A DNA stretch of 64,000 nucleotides from Sphingobacteriales bacterium 46-32 (GTDB lineage Bacteria > Bacteroidota > Bacteroidia > Chitinophagales > Chitinophagaceae), in the NCBI GenBank assembly GCA_001898485.1, contig MKTY01000027.1, forward strand, positions 248,001 to 312,000, given 5' to 3'. The notes below the pieces were generated by a model that saw only the letters and a program-made list of their open reading frames with translations, was not told the DNA's origin and did no database searches. How positions within the stretch are numbered: position 1 is the stretch's first letter; every line of letters starts with the position of its first letter. This document shows positions 43,314-51,612 of the stretch, piece by piece. The translations under genes and the position numbers were made by a program.

Positions 43314-44255
43314 ATGCGCGATATCAAACCTTTACTGCTCATTCTTCTTTCCATCGGCCTGGTTGGTACCTGGACCTATCATTTATATGATAAAACGATC
43401 TACAGCCAGCGCAGAACAGAAGTGTTTGTAAGAGATTCTGCTGCTGTAGCCGATGCTATCCGCGATTCATTACAAAAGATTTATTCCGGTACTATTACTG
43501 ACCTCGATAGTCGCCTGAGTGTGACCGGCGACAGCCTCTCCTACTCCCGTGCAAAGGCCGATAGCCTGCAGCGTCGCCTGGAGCATCGGCTGACAGAAAT
43601 CAACCGTCTGAAAGCAGAGATCAACGCTATTCTCAACAAAGGCAATGCATCAACCGGCGATATGGCAATAGCCCGCAAAAAGATTACCGAGTTGCAGGAG
43701 CAGGTACAGCAGATGGAAGTGCAACAGGGATCAATGGAGACGGAAAAGAAGCTGCTGGCGCAAACCCTGGCCGATCTTAGTCAGAACGCAGGCAAACTGG
43801 AGCAAAACATCCGTAAGCTTAACGATGAGAATGCTGCCCTGCAGGAAAAAATAGCGCTTGCCGCGGTTTTTGTGGCGTCTGATGTAAAACTCACTGCCGT
43901 CAATGTGCGGGGCTCACGCGAATCAGAAACGAACCAGTCGAAAAAAGCCGATAAGCTGGTGGTTTCTTTTGTACTTCAAAATCACTTACAGGATTATCCC
44001 AATTCCGAAATAGCAATTGTAATCGTTCAGCCTGACAGGCAGGTATTGCAAAACCCCAATTGGGATTCCGGCAGTATGGATACGCAGTCTGGCCGCAAGA
44101 ACTATACCCGCATGGTCAGGTTTGACTATTCAAAAGGCGAACAAAAAGCACTCACCTTTTCACTCGATGTAGATGAATTTCAGAAAGGCAACTACCTGCT
44201 TGAAGTCTGGCACAAAGGAATGATGATTGGGAAAGCGGTTGCGGGAATGAAGTAA
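43314..44255 (+). CDS. Membrane-anchored coiled-coil protein, paralogue 2
   Basis: A 313-residue paralogue of the preceding gene. Membrane anchor LLLILLSIGLVGTWTYHLYD at residues 7-26, coiled coil at about 50-180 (SLQRRLEHRLTEINRLKAEI, TELQEQVQQMEVQQGSM), then the shared beta-rich domain: KADKLVVSFVLQNHLQDYP, IAIVIVQPDRQVLQNPNW, DSGSMDTQSGRKNYT and FQKGNYLLEVWHKGMMIGKA. The shared blocks (INAILNKGNAS/IRRILNDKNAT, DKLVVSF, the closing FQ-G-Y motif) show a tandem duplication. A terminator between the copies implies separate transcripts. Function unknown. Confidence 0.72.
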   Translation: MRDIKPLLLILLSIGLVGTWTYHLYDKTIYSQRRTEVFVRDSAAVADAIRDSLQKIYSGTITDLDSRLSVTGDSLSYSRAKADSLQRRLEHRLTEINRLKAEINAILNKGNASTGDMAIARKKITELQEQVQQMEVQQGSMETEKKLLAQTLADLSQNAGKLEQNIRKLNDENAALQEKIALAAVFVASDVKLTAVNVRGSRESETNQSKKADKLVVSFVLQNHLQDYPNSEIAIVIVQPDRQVLQNPNWDSGSMDTQSGRKNYTRMVRFDYSKGEQKALTFSLDVDEFQKGNYLLEVWHKGMMIGKAVAGMK

Positions 44256-44263
44256 ATGAGCGA

Positions 44264-44452
44264 TGTGCTAATGTGCTGATGTGCTAATGTGCTAATGTGC
44301 TGATGAGTCGTCAGCAAAATCTTTTATTATTTATAGAGTCAGTATCTCCAAATGTAAAAGGAACTGTCGGCGTAGCCGGCTGTTCTCATTTCATTAATTT
44401 ATTGAACAATCCTCTTTACAGGTTTGTCCCTGCATTAGCACATCAGCACATT
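44264..44452. repeat. Palindromic 8-base tandem-word element, copy A2
   Basis: Left arm: GTGCTAAT, GTGCTGAT, GTGCTAAT, GTGCTAAT, GTGCTGAT (44266-44305). Right arm: ATTAGCACATCAGCACATT (44434-44452). The body holds a central stem GAACTGTCGGC / GCCGGCTGTTC (44361-44383). Its reverse complement aligns with copy A3 over the whole element, sharing for example AAATTAATGAAATGAGAAC. It fills the convergent gap between coiled-coil paralogue 2 and the TonB receptor. Confidence 0.93.
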
Positions 44453-44454
44453 AA

Positions 44455-44480
44455 AAAAGCAGCCCTCGCAGGCTGCTTTT
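44455..44480. terminator. Terminator between element A2 and the TonB receptor gene
   Basis: The stem AAAAGCAGCC / GGCTGCTTTT with loop CTCGCA has T-runs on both sides. It can end the TonB receptor gene on the minus strand and also read-through from the plus strand. Confidence 0.88.
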
Positions 44481-44504
44481 AATTTTATACGGTAAGGTTC
44501 CTGT

Positions 44505-47483
44505 TTAGAACAGGTTGTAACCATAGCTTACATAGTAGAGACCGCCAACATAGGGGCTGCCGAAACCTGTACGGTAGTAGTTATTGCCCAGGTTGGTACC
44601 ACCAATGCGGAATACACTCTTGGTTTTAGGTACGCGGTATGTAACCTGTGCATCTACCCAGGTAAAGTAAGGCAGGGTACCACTTACAAAAGTACCTTCA
44701 TAATAGTTGTTGTCCTGCCATTTTACCACTACGTTGAAACCAATGTTTTTGTAAACATTATCGTTGCGCAGACCCAGGTTCCAGCGATACAGAGGGGCAT
44801 TGAAGAAGGACACAAAACCTGAAGGCACATCCTGCAGTTTATCGGAGAATACGTTGCCATACAGGTTAAATCCTCTGCCCAGTTGGTATTCTGCACTTAC
44901 ACCCCAGCCGAGGGCTTTTACATCTTCGTCAGAGTTCTGTACATAGCTCACGTTGCGGGTGGTGAAAGGCGAATAAAGATCTGTAGCAGCAGGTGTGGCA
45001 GAACTTGACTGGGCGACACCAATGGTAGCTACAAAGTTTTTATACACGCTGTAGTAGGCATAAGCATCAATCAGCAGGCGCTCGCCCAGGATGCCTTTAT
45101 ACCCTACTTCATATGAATTTACCGTTTCGGGTTTTACTTCTCTGTAAACGGCAGGTACAAGCAGGCTGGTATTGGCCGGGTTGCCGCTGTTGCGGTAAGC
45201 CAGTACGCTTGCTGCGGTATAACCGGGATTGCTGCCATTGAGGCCATATTTTGTCTGGGCTTCGGGCAGACAGCCAATCAGCAGACCGGCACCAGTCAGC
45301 AGGTCGATATACTGATTCTGGTTGGTGGGGAAACGATAGGCAGTTTGATAAGACAGGCGGATATTATTGTCTTTAGCCACTTTAAACACTGCGGTAAAGC
45401 GTGGAGTGAACTTGCCGTCAAAGTTGGTTTGTTTATCATAACGTCCGGCAGCCGTAAGCGTAAGGAAGTCGTTGAAGAGTTTTTTACGCAGTTGCAGGTA
45501 ACCACCTGTTTCGTTGATCTTAATAACACCGCCGCCATCGTTAAACAAAGTGCCTTCAGAGTTCAGCACATACTGTTTCCATTGTGCACCTACGATTACG
45601 TCGAGTTTGTCGGAGAAATCGAGTGCGTCTGAGAGGTTAAACTGTCCATCGGCAGCCCAGAGATCTGTTTTGTCGAGGAAGAGGGCGCCACCCTGAGAAA
45701 TGGGAATTTCGCGACCTGCTTTTACCGCGGCTTCGTATTGAGGCGTGCCGGGCAGGTAACGGCCGGCATCGGCTACACCGCGGGCATTGATATGGGCATT
45801 CTGGCTGCTCATACCCGTACCACCCTGGCGAAGAGATTCGGAATAGGCGGCTACATATTGGGTAAACCAGGTTTGATCGGCTTTCCAGGCACGGTTTACA
45901 TATACACCCAGAGCGGTAGCATTGTAGGAACCACCGGCATTTTCCTGAGTGGTATAGCCACGTACGTACCATGTCTTGCCCTTGAATTCGAGTTTATGCT
46001 GGGCAATCTTCAGATTACGCAGTGCATAGCGGTCTGCGCCGGTATATACGGTGGTACCGGTACCCATATACGAGTTGAGTGATGCTTCAATATTGGGGGT
46101 GATCATGTAATGCAGACCCAGATTGAATTTGGCATTGATCGTATTGTAGTCAACCAGGTATTTTTCTTCGTAACCGGTGCGTGATACGCTTTGGTTGGGG
46201 ATGGTATTGTTGTTTATGCCAAGGTTGATGGGCACAAAACCCTGCATGGCAGAAAGGAATTGAGAACGCTGGGCCGATGTAAGACCGGGAACACCGTTTA
46301 CAAAGGCGGTCAGGTTGGCAAAATACCCATTCAGCTGTGCTGCAGAAGGGTTATTGCCCAGGATCCCATTTGTAACTGTGGCGATATTGGTGGTAGCGCC
46401 GCTGCTGGCAAAATTAGCAAAGGCTTGTGCCAGCGGGTTGGCCTGAACCCCGGCTCTGATGGCTCCTGCAAACTGAAGCATGTTAGCACTGGCTTCATCG
46501 CCATAGATGTTTACGCCGTTGAAGTTGGGATCGTTTTGCCGGTTGCCACCCACTACGCTGCTGAGTACACCGATCTGTTGTTTGTTGCGGTAGTCGTCTG
46601 CCTGCCAGTCATTGGCTTTGGTAAGAGCGGCAGATATTTTAAAAGCAAATTTGTTGTTGAAGGCTTTGGCCCAGCGGAATGCCCAGTCATAATACGGTGA
46701 GGCTTTCCGTTGGCTGCCATCGGTATGCATGATACCCTGTTTGATGTTAAAGCTAACACCCTGATACTTGAATGGGTTTTTACTGTTGATCAGCAAAGTA
46801 CCATTGATGCCACCTGAACCATACAGTGCCGAAGAGGCGCCAGCCAGCAATTCCACATTGTCGACATCCAGCTCGGTAGGTCCGATTACGCTGCCCACAG
46901 AAAAGTTGAGACCGGGGGCCTGGTTATCCATACCATCAACCAGCTGATTCAGTTTGGTATTACCACTGCTTACAAAACCGCGGGTAGTAACCGTACGGAA
47001 GGTAAGGCTGGCAGTATGCATATCCACCCCTTTGAGGTTGGCAATAGCTTCGTAATAGTTGGGTGCAGGAAGATTGCGGATTGTAGTGCTGCTCATACGC
47101 TCTACAGTTACCGGAGATTCCAAAATCCGGGTGGGAGTACGGGTGGCAGCCACCACTACCTCCTGGCCAAGTGTGCTGGCAGGTTTGAAGTCAATTTCAA
47201 TCTTAGCCTGGGGATCGCTGACAACCAGTTCTGTGTTTTCAAAACCAACAGAACTAAATACAAGTGTAACAGGCAGTTTGGCAACGGTGAGGCTGAAAAC
47301 ACCATCTGAATTTGTAAAAGTACCCTGATTTGTACCCTTAACGAGTACCGATACGGCAGGCACAATGTCTTTGGTGGAGCTGTTGCGGACACTGCCGGTG
47401 ATGGTAACATTTTGAGCAAATCCAGCAATCGTAAATAGGCTTGCAGCTATCCATGCAGCCAAGAATCGATAGCCTTTTCTCAT
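44505..47483 (-). CDS. TonB-dependent receptor
   Basis: A 992-residue outer membrane importer. Signal peptide MRKGYRFLAAWIAASLFTIAGFAQ; carboxypeptidase-regulatory-like domain (VTITGSVRNSSTKDIVPAVS, residues about 25-110); plug domain (EVVVAATRTPTRILESPVTV, NYYEAIANLKGVDM, LNQLVDGMDNQAPGLNF, GASSALYGSGGINGTLL; about 112-245); then the barrel, closing with IGGTNLGNNYYRTGFGSPYV and the terminal aromatic F. Known receptors of this class import siderophores, vitamins or glycans. There is no SusD-like gene or iron gene next to it, so cargo is unknown. Confidence 0.95.
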   Translation of the reverse strand: MRKGYRFLAAWIAASLFTIAGFAQNVTITGSVRNSSTKDIVPAVSVLVKGTNQGTFTNSDGVFSLTVAKLPVTLVFSSVGFENTELVVSDPQAKIEIDFKPASTLGQEVVVAATRTPTRILESPVTVERMSSTTIRNLPAPNYYEAIANLKGVDMHTASLTFRTVTTRGFVSSGNTKLNQLVDGMDNQAPGLNFSVGSVIGPTELDVDNVELLAGASSALYGSGGINGTLLINSKNPFKYQGVSFNIKQGIMHTDGSQRKASPYYDWAFRWAKAFNNKFAFKISAALTKANDWQADDYRNKQQIGVLSSVVGGNRQNDPNFNGVNIYGDEASANMLQFAGAIRAGVQANPLAQAFANFASSGATTNIATVTNGILGNNPSAAQLNGYFANLTAFVNGVPGLTSAQRSQFLSAMQGFVPINLGINNNTIPNQSVSRTGYEEKYLVDYNTINAKFNLGLHYMITPNIEASLNSYMGTGTTVYTGADRYALRNLKIAQHKLEFKGKTWYVRGYTTQENAGGSYNATALGVYVNRAWKADQTWFTQYVAAYSESLRQGGTGMSSQNAHINARGVADAGRYLPGTPQYEAAVKAGREIPISQGGALFLDKTDLWAADGQFNLSDALDFSDKLDVIVGAQWKQYVLNSEGTLFNDGGGVIKINETGGYLQLRKKLFNDFLTLTAAGRYDKQTNFDGKFTPRFTAVFKVAKDNNIRLSYQTAYRFPTNQNQYIDLLTGAGLLIGCLPEAQTKYGLNGSNPGYTAASVLAYRNSGNPANTSLLVPAVYREVKPETVNSYEVGYKGILGERLLIDAYAYYSVYKNFVATIGVAQSSSATPAATDLYSPFTTRNVSYVQNSDEDVKALGWGVSAEYQLGRGFNLYGNVFSDKLQDVPSGFVSFFNAPLYRWNLGLRNDNVYKNIGFNVVVKWQDNNYYEGTFVSGTLPYFTWVDAQVTYRVPKTKSVFRIGGTNLGNNYYRTGFGSPYVGGLYYVSYGYNLF

Positions 47484-47632
47484 AAATAAGCAATTTTAGT
47501 TTTGGAATATAATGGAAAAATAAGGATTGTGGCCTTTATCTAAAAATTTAATTTTTAGGGAGAAAGAATAAATTGTTGAAATCTTGAGCCCCTCGCTTTT
47601 GGGTGATTTTTAAGCCCTTCTTACTTTCGTTT

Positions 47633-48556
47633 ATGGCTTCATTTTCCTTTCCGGGTCAGACCCGTTTTTACCGCGGCAAAGTGCGGGATGTGTACACAAT
47701 TGATGAGTTGCTGGTGATGGTGGCATCAGACCGGATATCGGCTTTCGATGTGATCCTGCCCCGGCCTATTCCCTTCAAAGGTCAGGTGTTGAATCAGATA
47801 GCCGCCCATATGCTGGCGGCCACGGCAGATATCTGCCCCAACTGGTTGCTCGAAGTACCGGCGCCCAATGTCTCTATCGGCAAAAAATGTGATCCGTTTC
47901 GTATCGAAATGGTTGTACGAGGCAACCTGACCGGTCATGCCTGGCGAACCTATGCTTCCGGCAAACGCACGCTTTGTGGCGCAGTGCTGCCCGAAGGGCT
48001 AAAGGAAAACGATTATTTCCCCACTCCCCTTATCACTCCTTCTACCAAAGCAGAAGAAGGGCATGACGAAGATATCTCCCCCGATGAGATCATCAGCCGT
48101 GGCCTGGCCACAGCAGAAGAATGGAACGCACTGAGCCAGTACGCACTCAGCCTGTTTGAACGCGGCCGCGAAATTGCCGCCCGTCAGGGACTGATTCTCG
48201 TAGATACCAAATACGAATTTGGTAAAATCGGGTCCACCATCTACCTGATGGATGAAGTGCATACCCCCGACAGCTCCCGCTATTTTTATGCAGAAGGTTT
48301 TGAAGAACGACAACAAAAAGGCGAACGTCAGAAACAACTTAGTAAAGAGTTTGTGCGGGAATGGCTTATCGCAAACGACTTTATGGGAAAAGAAGGTCAA
48401 ACGGTTCCTGAAATGAGCGACGAATGGGTAAATACCATTTCACAACGTTATATCGACCTGTACGAAAAACTGATTGGCGACACGTTTGTTCCCCAGTCCC
48501 TTTCAGACGAAGAAACCTACGAACGAATACTGACTTCATTGAAAAAAATAAGCTGA
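47633..48556 (+). CDS. purC: Phosphoribosylaminoimidazole-succinocarboxamide synthase
   Basis: Joins aspartate to CAIR to form SAICAR in purine synthesis, ATP-dependent. The 307 residues from [20 protein letters not shown] include the lysine-rich loop [28 protein letters not shown], the [15 protein letters not shown] block, the aspartate-binding [18 protein letters not shown] and [10 protein letters not shown] with [14 protein letters not shown]. Length is that of the longer (about 300-residue) PurC class. The start at 47633 follows an imperfect -7 sequence (TACTTTCG) and matches the family. Confidence 0.96.
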   Translation: MASFSFPGQTRFYRGKVRDVYTIDELLVMVASDRISAFDVILPRPIPFKGQVLNQIAAHMLAATADICPNWLLEVPAPNVSIGKKCDPFRIEMVVRGNLTGHAWRTYASGKRTLCGAVLPEGLKENDYFPTPLITPSTKAEEGHDEDISPDEIISRGLATAEEWNALSQYALSLFERGREIAARQGLILVDTKYEFGKIGSTIYLMDEVHTPDSSRYFYAEGFEERQQKGERQKQLSKEFVREWLIANDFMGKEGQTVPEMSDEWVNTISQRYIDLYEKLIGDTFVPQSLSDEETYERILTSLKKIS

Positions 48557-48565
48557 TGAAAACAG

Positions 48566-48593
48566 AAAAGGCAACGGAAATGCGTTGCCTTTT
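48566..48593. terminator. Bidirectional terminator after purC
   Basis: The perfect stem AAAAGGCAACG / CGTTGCCTTTT, with loop region GAAATG, lies between the convergent purC and a small lipoprotein gene and can work in both directions. Confidence 0.88.
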
Positions 48594-48611
48594 AACTGAA
48601 CGACTGACTGT

Positions 48612-49043
48612 TTACCTTTTTTTATACAATCCCTGTTTGATCTGTTTCTTTTCCACCTGTGTGCCTTTGCCATAGGTGTAGCAGAGATTGTCAATAATGT
48701 ATTGTGCTTCGGAATAAGTGAGCCAGTAATCGGTTACCTCGCCTCTGAAAAATGAATTATCTGTATAGTTGTAAAATTCACGGTAACCACGGCGGCTCAG
48801 GTCTCCAAATATTTCATCTCCTTCGTAAGGTGCAAGTCCGCCGCTGTGACGCATAATGGTATAGCCATTATAGGTTTCTACTACTATGAAAGGGCAATAG
48901 GCATCACTATATACCACGTACCCGTTTTCTTTACTCAGCCAGTAATCGATATCACTGCCACCATCGTATCCGCGGCGTGTACAGCCGGCCAGCACAAGCA
49001 TAAATGTGATGAATAATCCGGCAAGTGTAAAAGTCTTTTTCAT
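48612..49043 (-). CDS. Small lipoprotein of unknown function
   Basis: A 143-residue lipoprotein with signal MKKTFTLAGLFITFMLVLAGC, Cys21 the lipidation site. The mature part is Tyr- and Gly-rich (RRGYDGGSDIDYWLSKENGY, SDAYCPFIVVETYNGYTIMR) and ends in a basic stretch (KKQIKQGLYKKR). It contains two further Cys residues (YCPF, NLCY) that might form a disulfide. No family was recognised. It is convergent with purC, with the shared terminator at 48566. The 165-base upstream gap to the lactonase start holds no other gene. Confidence 0.65.
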   Translation of the reverse strand: MKKTFTLAGLFITFMLVLAGCTRRGYDGGSDIDYWLSKENGYVVYSDAYCPFIVVETYNGYTIMRHSGGLAPYEGDEIFGDLSRRGYREFYNYTDNSFFRGEVTDYWLTYSEAQYIIDNLCYTYGKGTQVEKKQIKQGLYKKR

Positions 49044-49208
49044 AACGGTTCAATTTTTGAAGTAATGAATAGCATCTGGTTCATATGTAAGTAAGACCAT
49101 GCCATATCTCGTTAGGTTTGATGCGGGTTTGTTAAAAGCAATGAAAAACAGAACGTTTTATGTTAAAGATTTTATAGCGGTTTAGCGCCTTATCTGTAAT
49201 TTAACAGC

Positions 49209-50333
49209 ATGAAAAAAATGCTTCTCTTCTTATTTGCCATGCAATTGATCGCAACCATAGCTTCAGCTCAGACCCGTTACCTTATAACCGGTACCTATAC
49301 CGGCGGTAAAAGCAAGGGGATATATGTATACAGATTTGATGAAGCTACCGGCACTTCCTCCCTGGCCAGCGAAACAGAAGCATCGAACCCCTCCTATTTA
49401 GTCGTATCGCCCGATCAGCGTTTTATATATGCCGTGCATGAAAACGGAAAAGACAACAATGGCGGTGAAGTATCTGCCTATGCATTTGATAAAAGCAACG
49501 GACAACTCCGTTTTCTCAACAGGCAGCTTACAGGTGGCGACCACCCCTGTTATGTAGAGGTAGATAAAACCGGTCGTTGGGTGGTTGCCGGCAATTACAG
49601 CAGCGGCAATTTCTCTATTTTTCCCGTTGCGGCCGATGGCAGCCTGGGCGCAGCCGTCACCAAACAAGCCCATCAGGGCAGTGGCCCCGATAAGGAGCGC
49701 CAGGAAAAACCGCATGTGCACTGCACGATTTTTTCGCCCGATAATAAATGGCTCTATGTATCCGATCTGGGTATTGATAAAGTGATGATCTATTCATTTG
49801 ATGCAACAACCGGCCAGATCAGTGCCGCCAGTCCCGCCTATGCAGCGACAGACGCGGGTGCCGGTCCCCGTCATATCACTTTTCACCCCAATGGCCGCTT
49901 TGCCTATCTCATCGAGGAGCTAACAGGACATGTAGTGACATTTTCGGTTAAAAACGGAAAACTAAAACGTATTCAACGCGTCAGTACGCTGCCACGCACG
50001 CAAAAAGGATTTGCCGGAAGTGCCGATATACATGTATCAGCCGATGGACGTTTTCTGTATGCTACCAACCGGGGCGATTTCAACAATATTGCCATCTACC
50101 AGATCAATACAGCCACCGGAAAGCTCAGCACCATTGGCTTTCATTCCACACTGGGCGAAGGCCCCCGTAATTTCAATTTTTCACCATCCGGTAAATGGCT
50201 GCTTATGGCCAACCAGAATAGCGATGAAATAGTCGTATTCAGCCGCAATGAAAAAACAGGATTGATCGATGACAGTGGTAAACGCATTGCAGTAGGTAAG
50301 CCGGTTTGTCTGAAATGGATCATTGCAGAATAA
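49209..50333 (+). CDS. Lactonase-family seven-bladed beta-propeller, exported
   Basis: A 374-residue member of the 6-phosphogluconolactonase (Pgl/YbhE) propeller family. Here it has a signal peptide, MKKMLLFLFAMQLIATIASAQ, so it acts outside the cytoplasm and probably not on 6-phosphogluconolactone. Family blocks: YLITGTYTGGKSKGIYVY, NPSYLVVSPDQRFIYAVHE, GDHPCYVEVDKTGRWV, RQEKPHVHCTIFSPDNKWLY, GAGPRHITFHPNGRFAYLI and GEGPRNFNFSPSGKWLLMA. The true substrate is unknown. It ends ten bases before a 20-bp perfect inverted repeat. Confidence 0.87.
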   Translation: MKKMLLFLFAMQLIATIASAQTRYLITGTYTGGKSKGIYVYRFDEATGTSSLASETEASNPSYLVVSPDQRFIYAVHENGKDNNGGEVSAYAFDKSNGQLRFLNRQLTGGDHPCYVEVDKTGRWVVAGNYSSGNFSIFPVAADGSLGAAVTKQAHQGSGPDKERQEKPHVHCTIFSPDNKWLYVSDLGIDKVMIYSFDATTGQISAASPAYAATDAGAGPRHITFHPNGRFAYLIEELTGHVVTFSVKNGKLKRIQRVSTLPRTQKGFAGSADIHVSADGRFLYATNRGDFNNIAIYQINTATGKLSTIGFHSTLGEGPRNFNFSPSGKWLLMANQNSDEIVVFSRNEKTGLIDDSGKRIAVGKPVCLKWIIAE

Positions 50334-50343
50334 TTTTTCTTAC

Positions 50344-50387
50344 TTACACAACAAAGTCCCCTGCCTCCAGGGGACTTTGTTGTGTAA
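50344..50387. terminator. 20-bp perfect inverted repeat, bidirectional terminator
   Basis: The stem TTACACAACAAAGTCCCCTG pairs fully with its complement across a CCTC loop. It lies between the convergent lactonase and trhO genes. The stem is unusually long and perfect, without the U-run typical of a rho-independent terminator. Confidence 0.75.
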
Positions 50388-50401
50388 GGTGATTATTCAA
50401 C

Positions 50402-51433
50402 TCATCCGGATGTTTTATCCTGCCTGCGGCGGCGGGACTTATTGAATACATTTCGTCCTTTGTCGATACCCGAGCGGCGAATTTTCTGTTCTTCTTCGGG
50501 CAAATGAATGAACTCCCGGCATTCTGCGCTGCAGCAACCTTCCATCTTTTGCTGACATTCCTCACACTGAATAAACAGCAGGTGGCAGGCATCATTGACA
50601 CAGTTAACATGGGTATCGGCCGGCTTGCCGCACTGATGGCATTGTGCAATGATCTCCGGTGTGATACGCTCTCCCAGACGCTGGTCGAATACAAAATTTT
50701 TTCCGTGAAATTTATTGTTAAGCCCCTGTTCCTTTACCTGATTGGCATAATGGATAATGCCACCTTCGAGGTGAAATACATTTTTAAATCCTTTATGCAG
50801 CATATAGGCAGATGCTTTTTCACAACGGATGCCGCCGGTGCAGTACATGATAATATTCCGGTCTTTATTTTCCTGCATCATCTCTACTGCCATGGGCAGC
50901 TGATCGCGGAAAGTATCACTGGGTATTTCGATCGCGTTTTCAAAATGTCCTACCTCGTATTCATAATGGTTACGCATATCGATGACTACGGTATCCGGAT
51001 CATTTGTGAGCTTATTGAAATCAGCCGCATTTACATAACGTCCTTTTCTTTCCATGTCAAATGCAGGATCATCAATACCATCGGCCACGATCTTGGGGCG
51101 TACTTTAATATCCAGAACATAAAACGATTTGCCATCATCATCAACGGCAATATTAAGCCGGAGATGATTGAGTGGTTCTATCGCGTATAATCGCTGACGA
51201 AATGCTTCAAACTGACTGGTTGGAACGCTGATCTGGGCATTTATGCCTTCATGTGCTACATAGATCCGGCCCATTACACCCAACGCAGCAAAATCGCGGT
51301 ACAGTTCATCCCGAAAGAGTGCCGGGTCTTCGATCCGGAAATAACAATAAAAGGAAATAGTCGTGCGGGGAGTCGGGTCCTTTAATATACGCTCTTTGAG
51401 CTCCCTGCGGGAGACCCGGTTGTGTAAAGCCAT
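50402..51433 (-). CDS. trhO: tRNA uridine(34) hydroxylase TrhO (rhodanese-related)
   Basis: Oxygen-dependent hydroxylase producing 5-hydroxyuridine at tRNA position 34. The 343 residues have the N-terminal acylphosphatase-like domain ([31 protein letters not shown]), the rhodanese domain with active-site Cys in [17 protein letters not shown], and the C-terminal Cys-rich metal-binding region ([31 protein letters not shown]). The start [12 protein letters not shown] at 51433 is the family-like start; an upstream extension to 51514 lacks homology. Confidence 0.9.
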   Translation of the reverse strand: MALHNRVSRRELKERILKDPTPRTTISFYCYFRIEDPALFRDELYRDFAALGVMGRIYVAHEGINAQISVPTSQFEAFRQRLYAIEPLNHLRLNIAVDDDGKSFYVLDIKVRPKIVADGIDDPAFDMERKGRYVNAADFNKLTNDPDTVVIDMRNHYEYEVGHFENAIEIPSDTFRDQLPMAVEMMQENKDRNIIMYCTGGIRCEKASAYMLHKGFKNVFHLEGGIIHYANQVKEQGLNNKFHGKNFVFDQRLGERITPEIIAQCHQCGKPADTHVNCVNDACHLLFIQCEECQQKMEGCCSAECREFIHLPEEEQKIRRSGIDKGRNVFNKSRRRRQDKTSG

Positions 51434-51522
51434 CTGAGTTGAAATTTGATCCCGCCAGAGGCGGGAAATTATTAATAATTGGTCAGTTGCAGGCTGAACC
51501 AAATTTCGGCACAAAGATAAGG

Positions 51523-51612
51523 CAAAAGGTATAAGGTATAAGGTGAAAGGTAAAGGGTTTAAGGATGTGGAAGTCCTTAAACCCTTTATACTTTTAAACC
51601 TTTAAACTTTTA
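51523..51612. repeat. Palindromic tandem-word element, copy B3 (mixed 7/9-base words)
   Basis: The left arm has 7-base words AAGGTAT, AAGGTAT, AAGGTGA, AAGGTAA and then AGGGTTTAAGGA. The right arm has TCCTTAAACCCTTTATAC and TTTTAAACC-TTTAAAC. The inner 12 bases (GGGTTTAAGGA / TCCTTAAACCC) pair perfectly. It combines family B words with a 7-base period like family C. It includes the stop codon of the DUF5686 gene (51610-51612). Confidence 0.78.
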
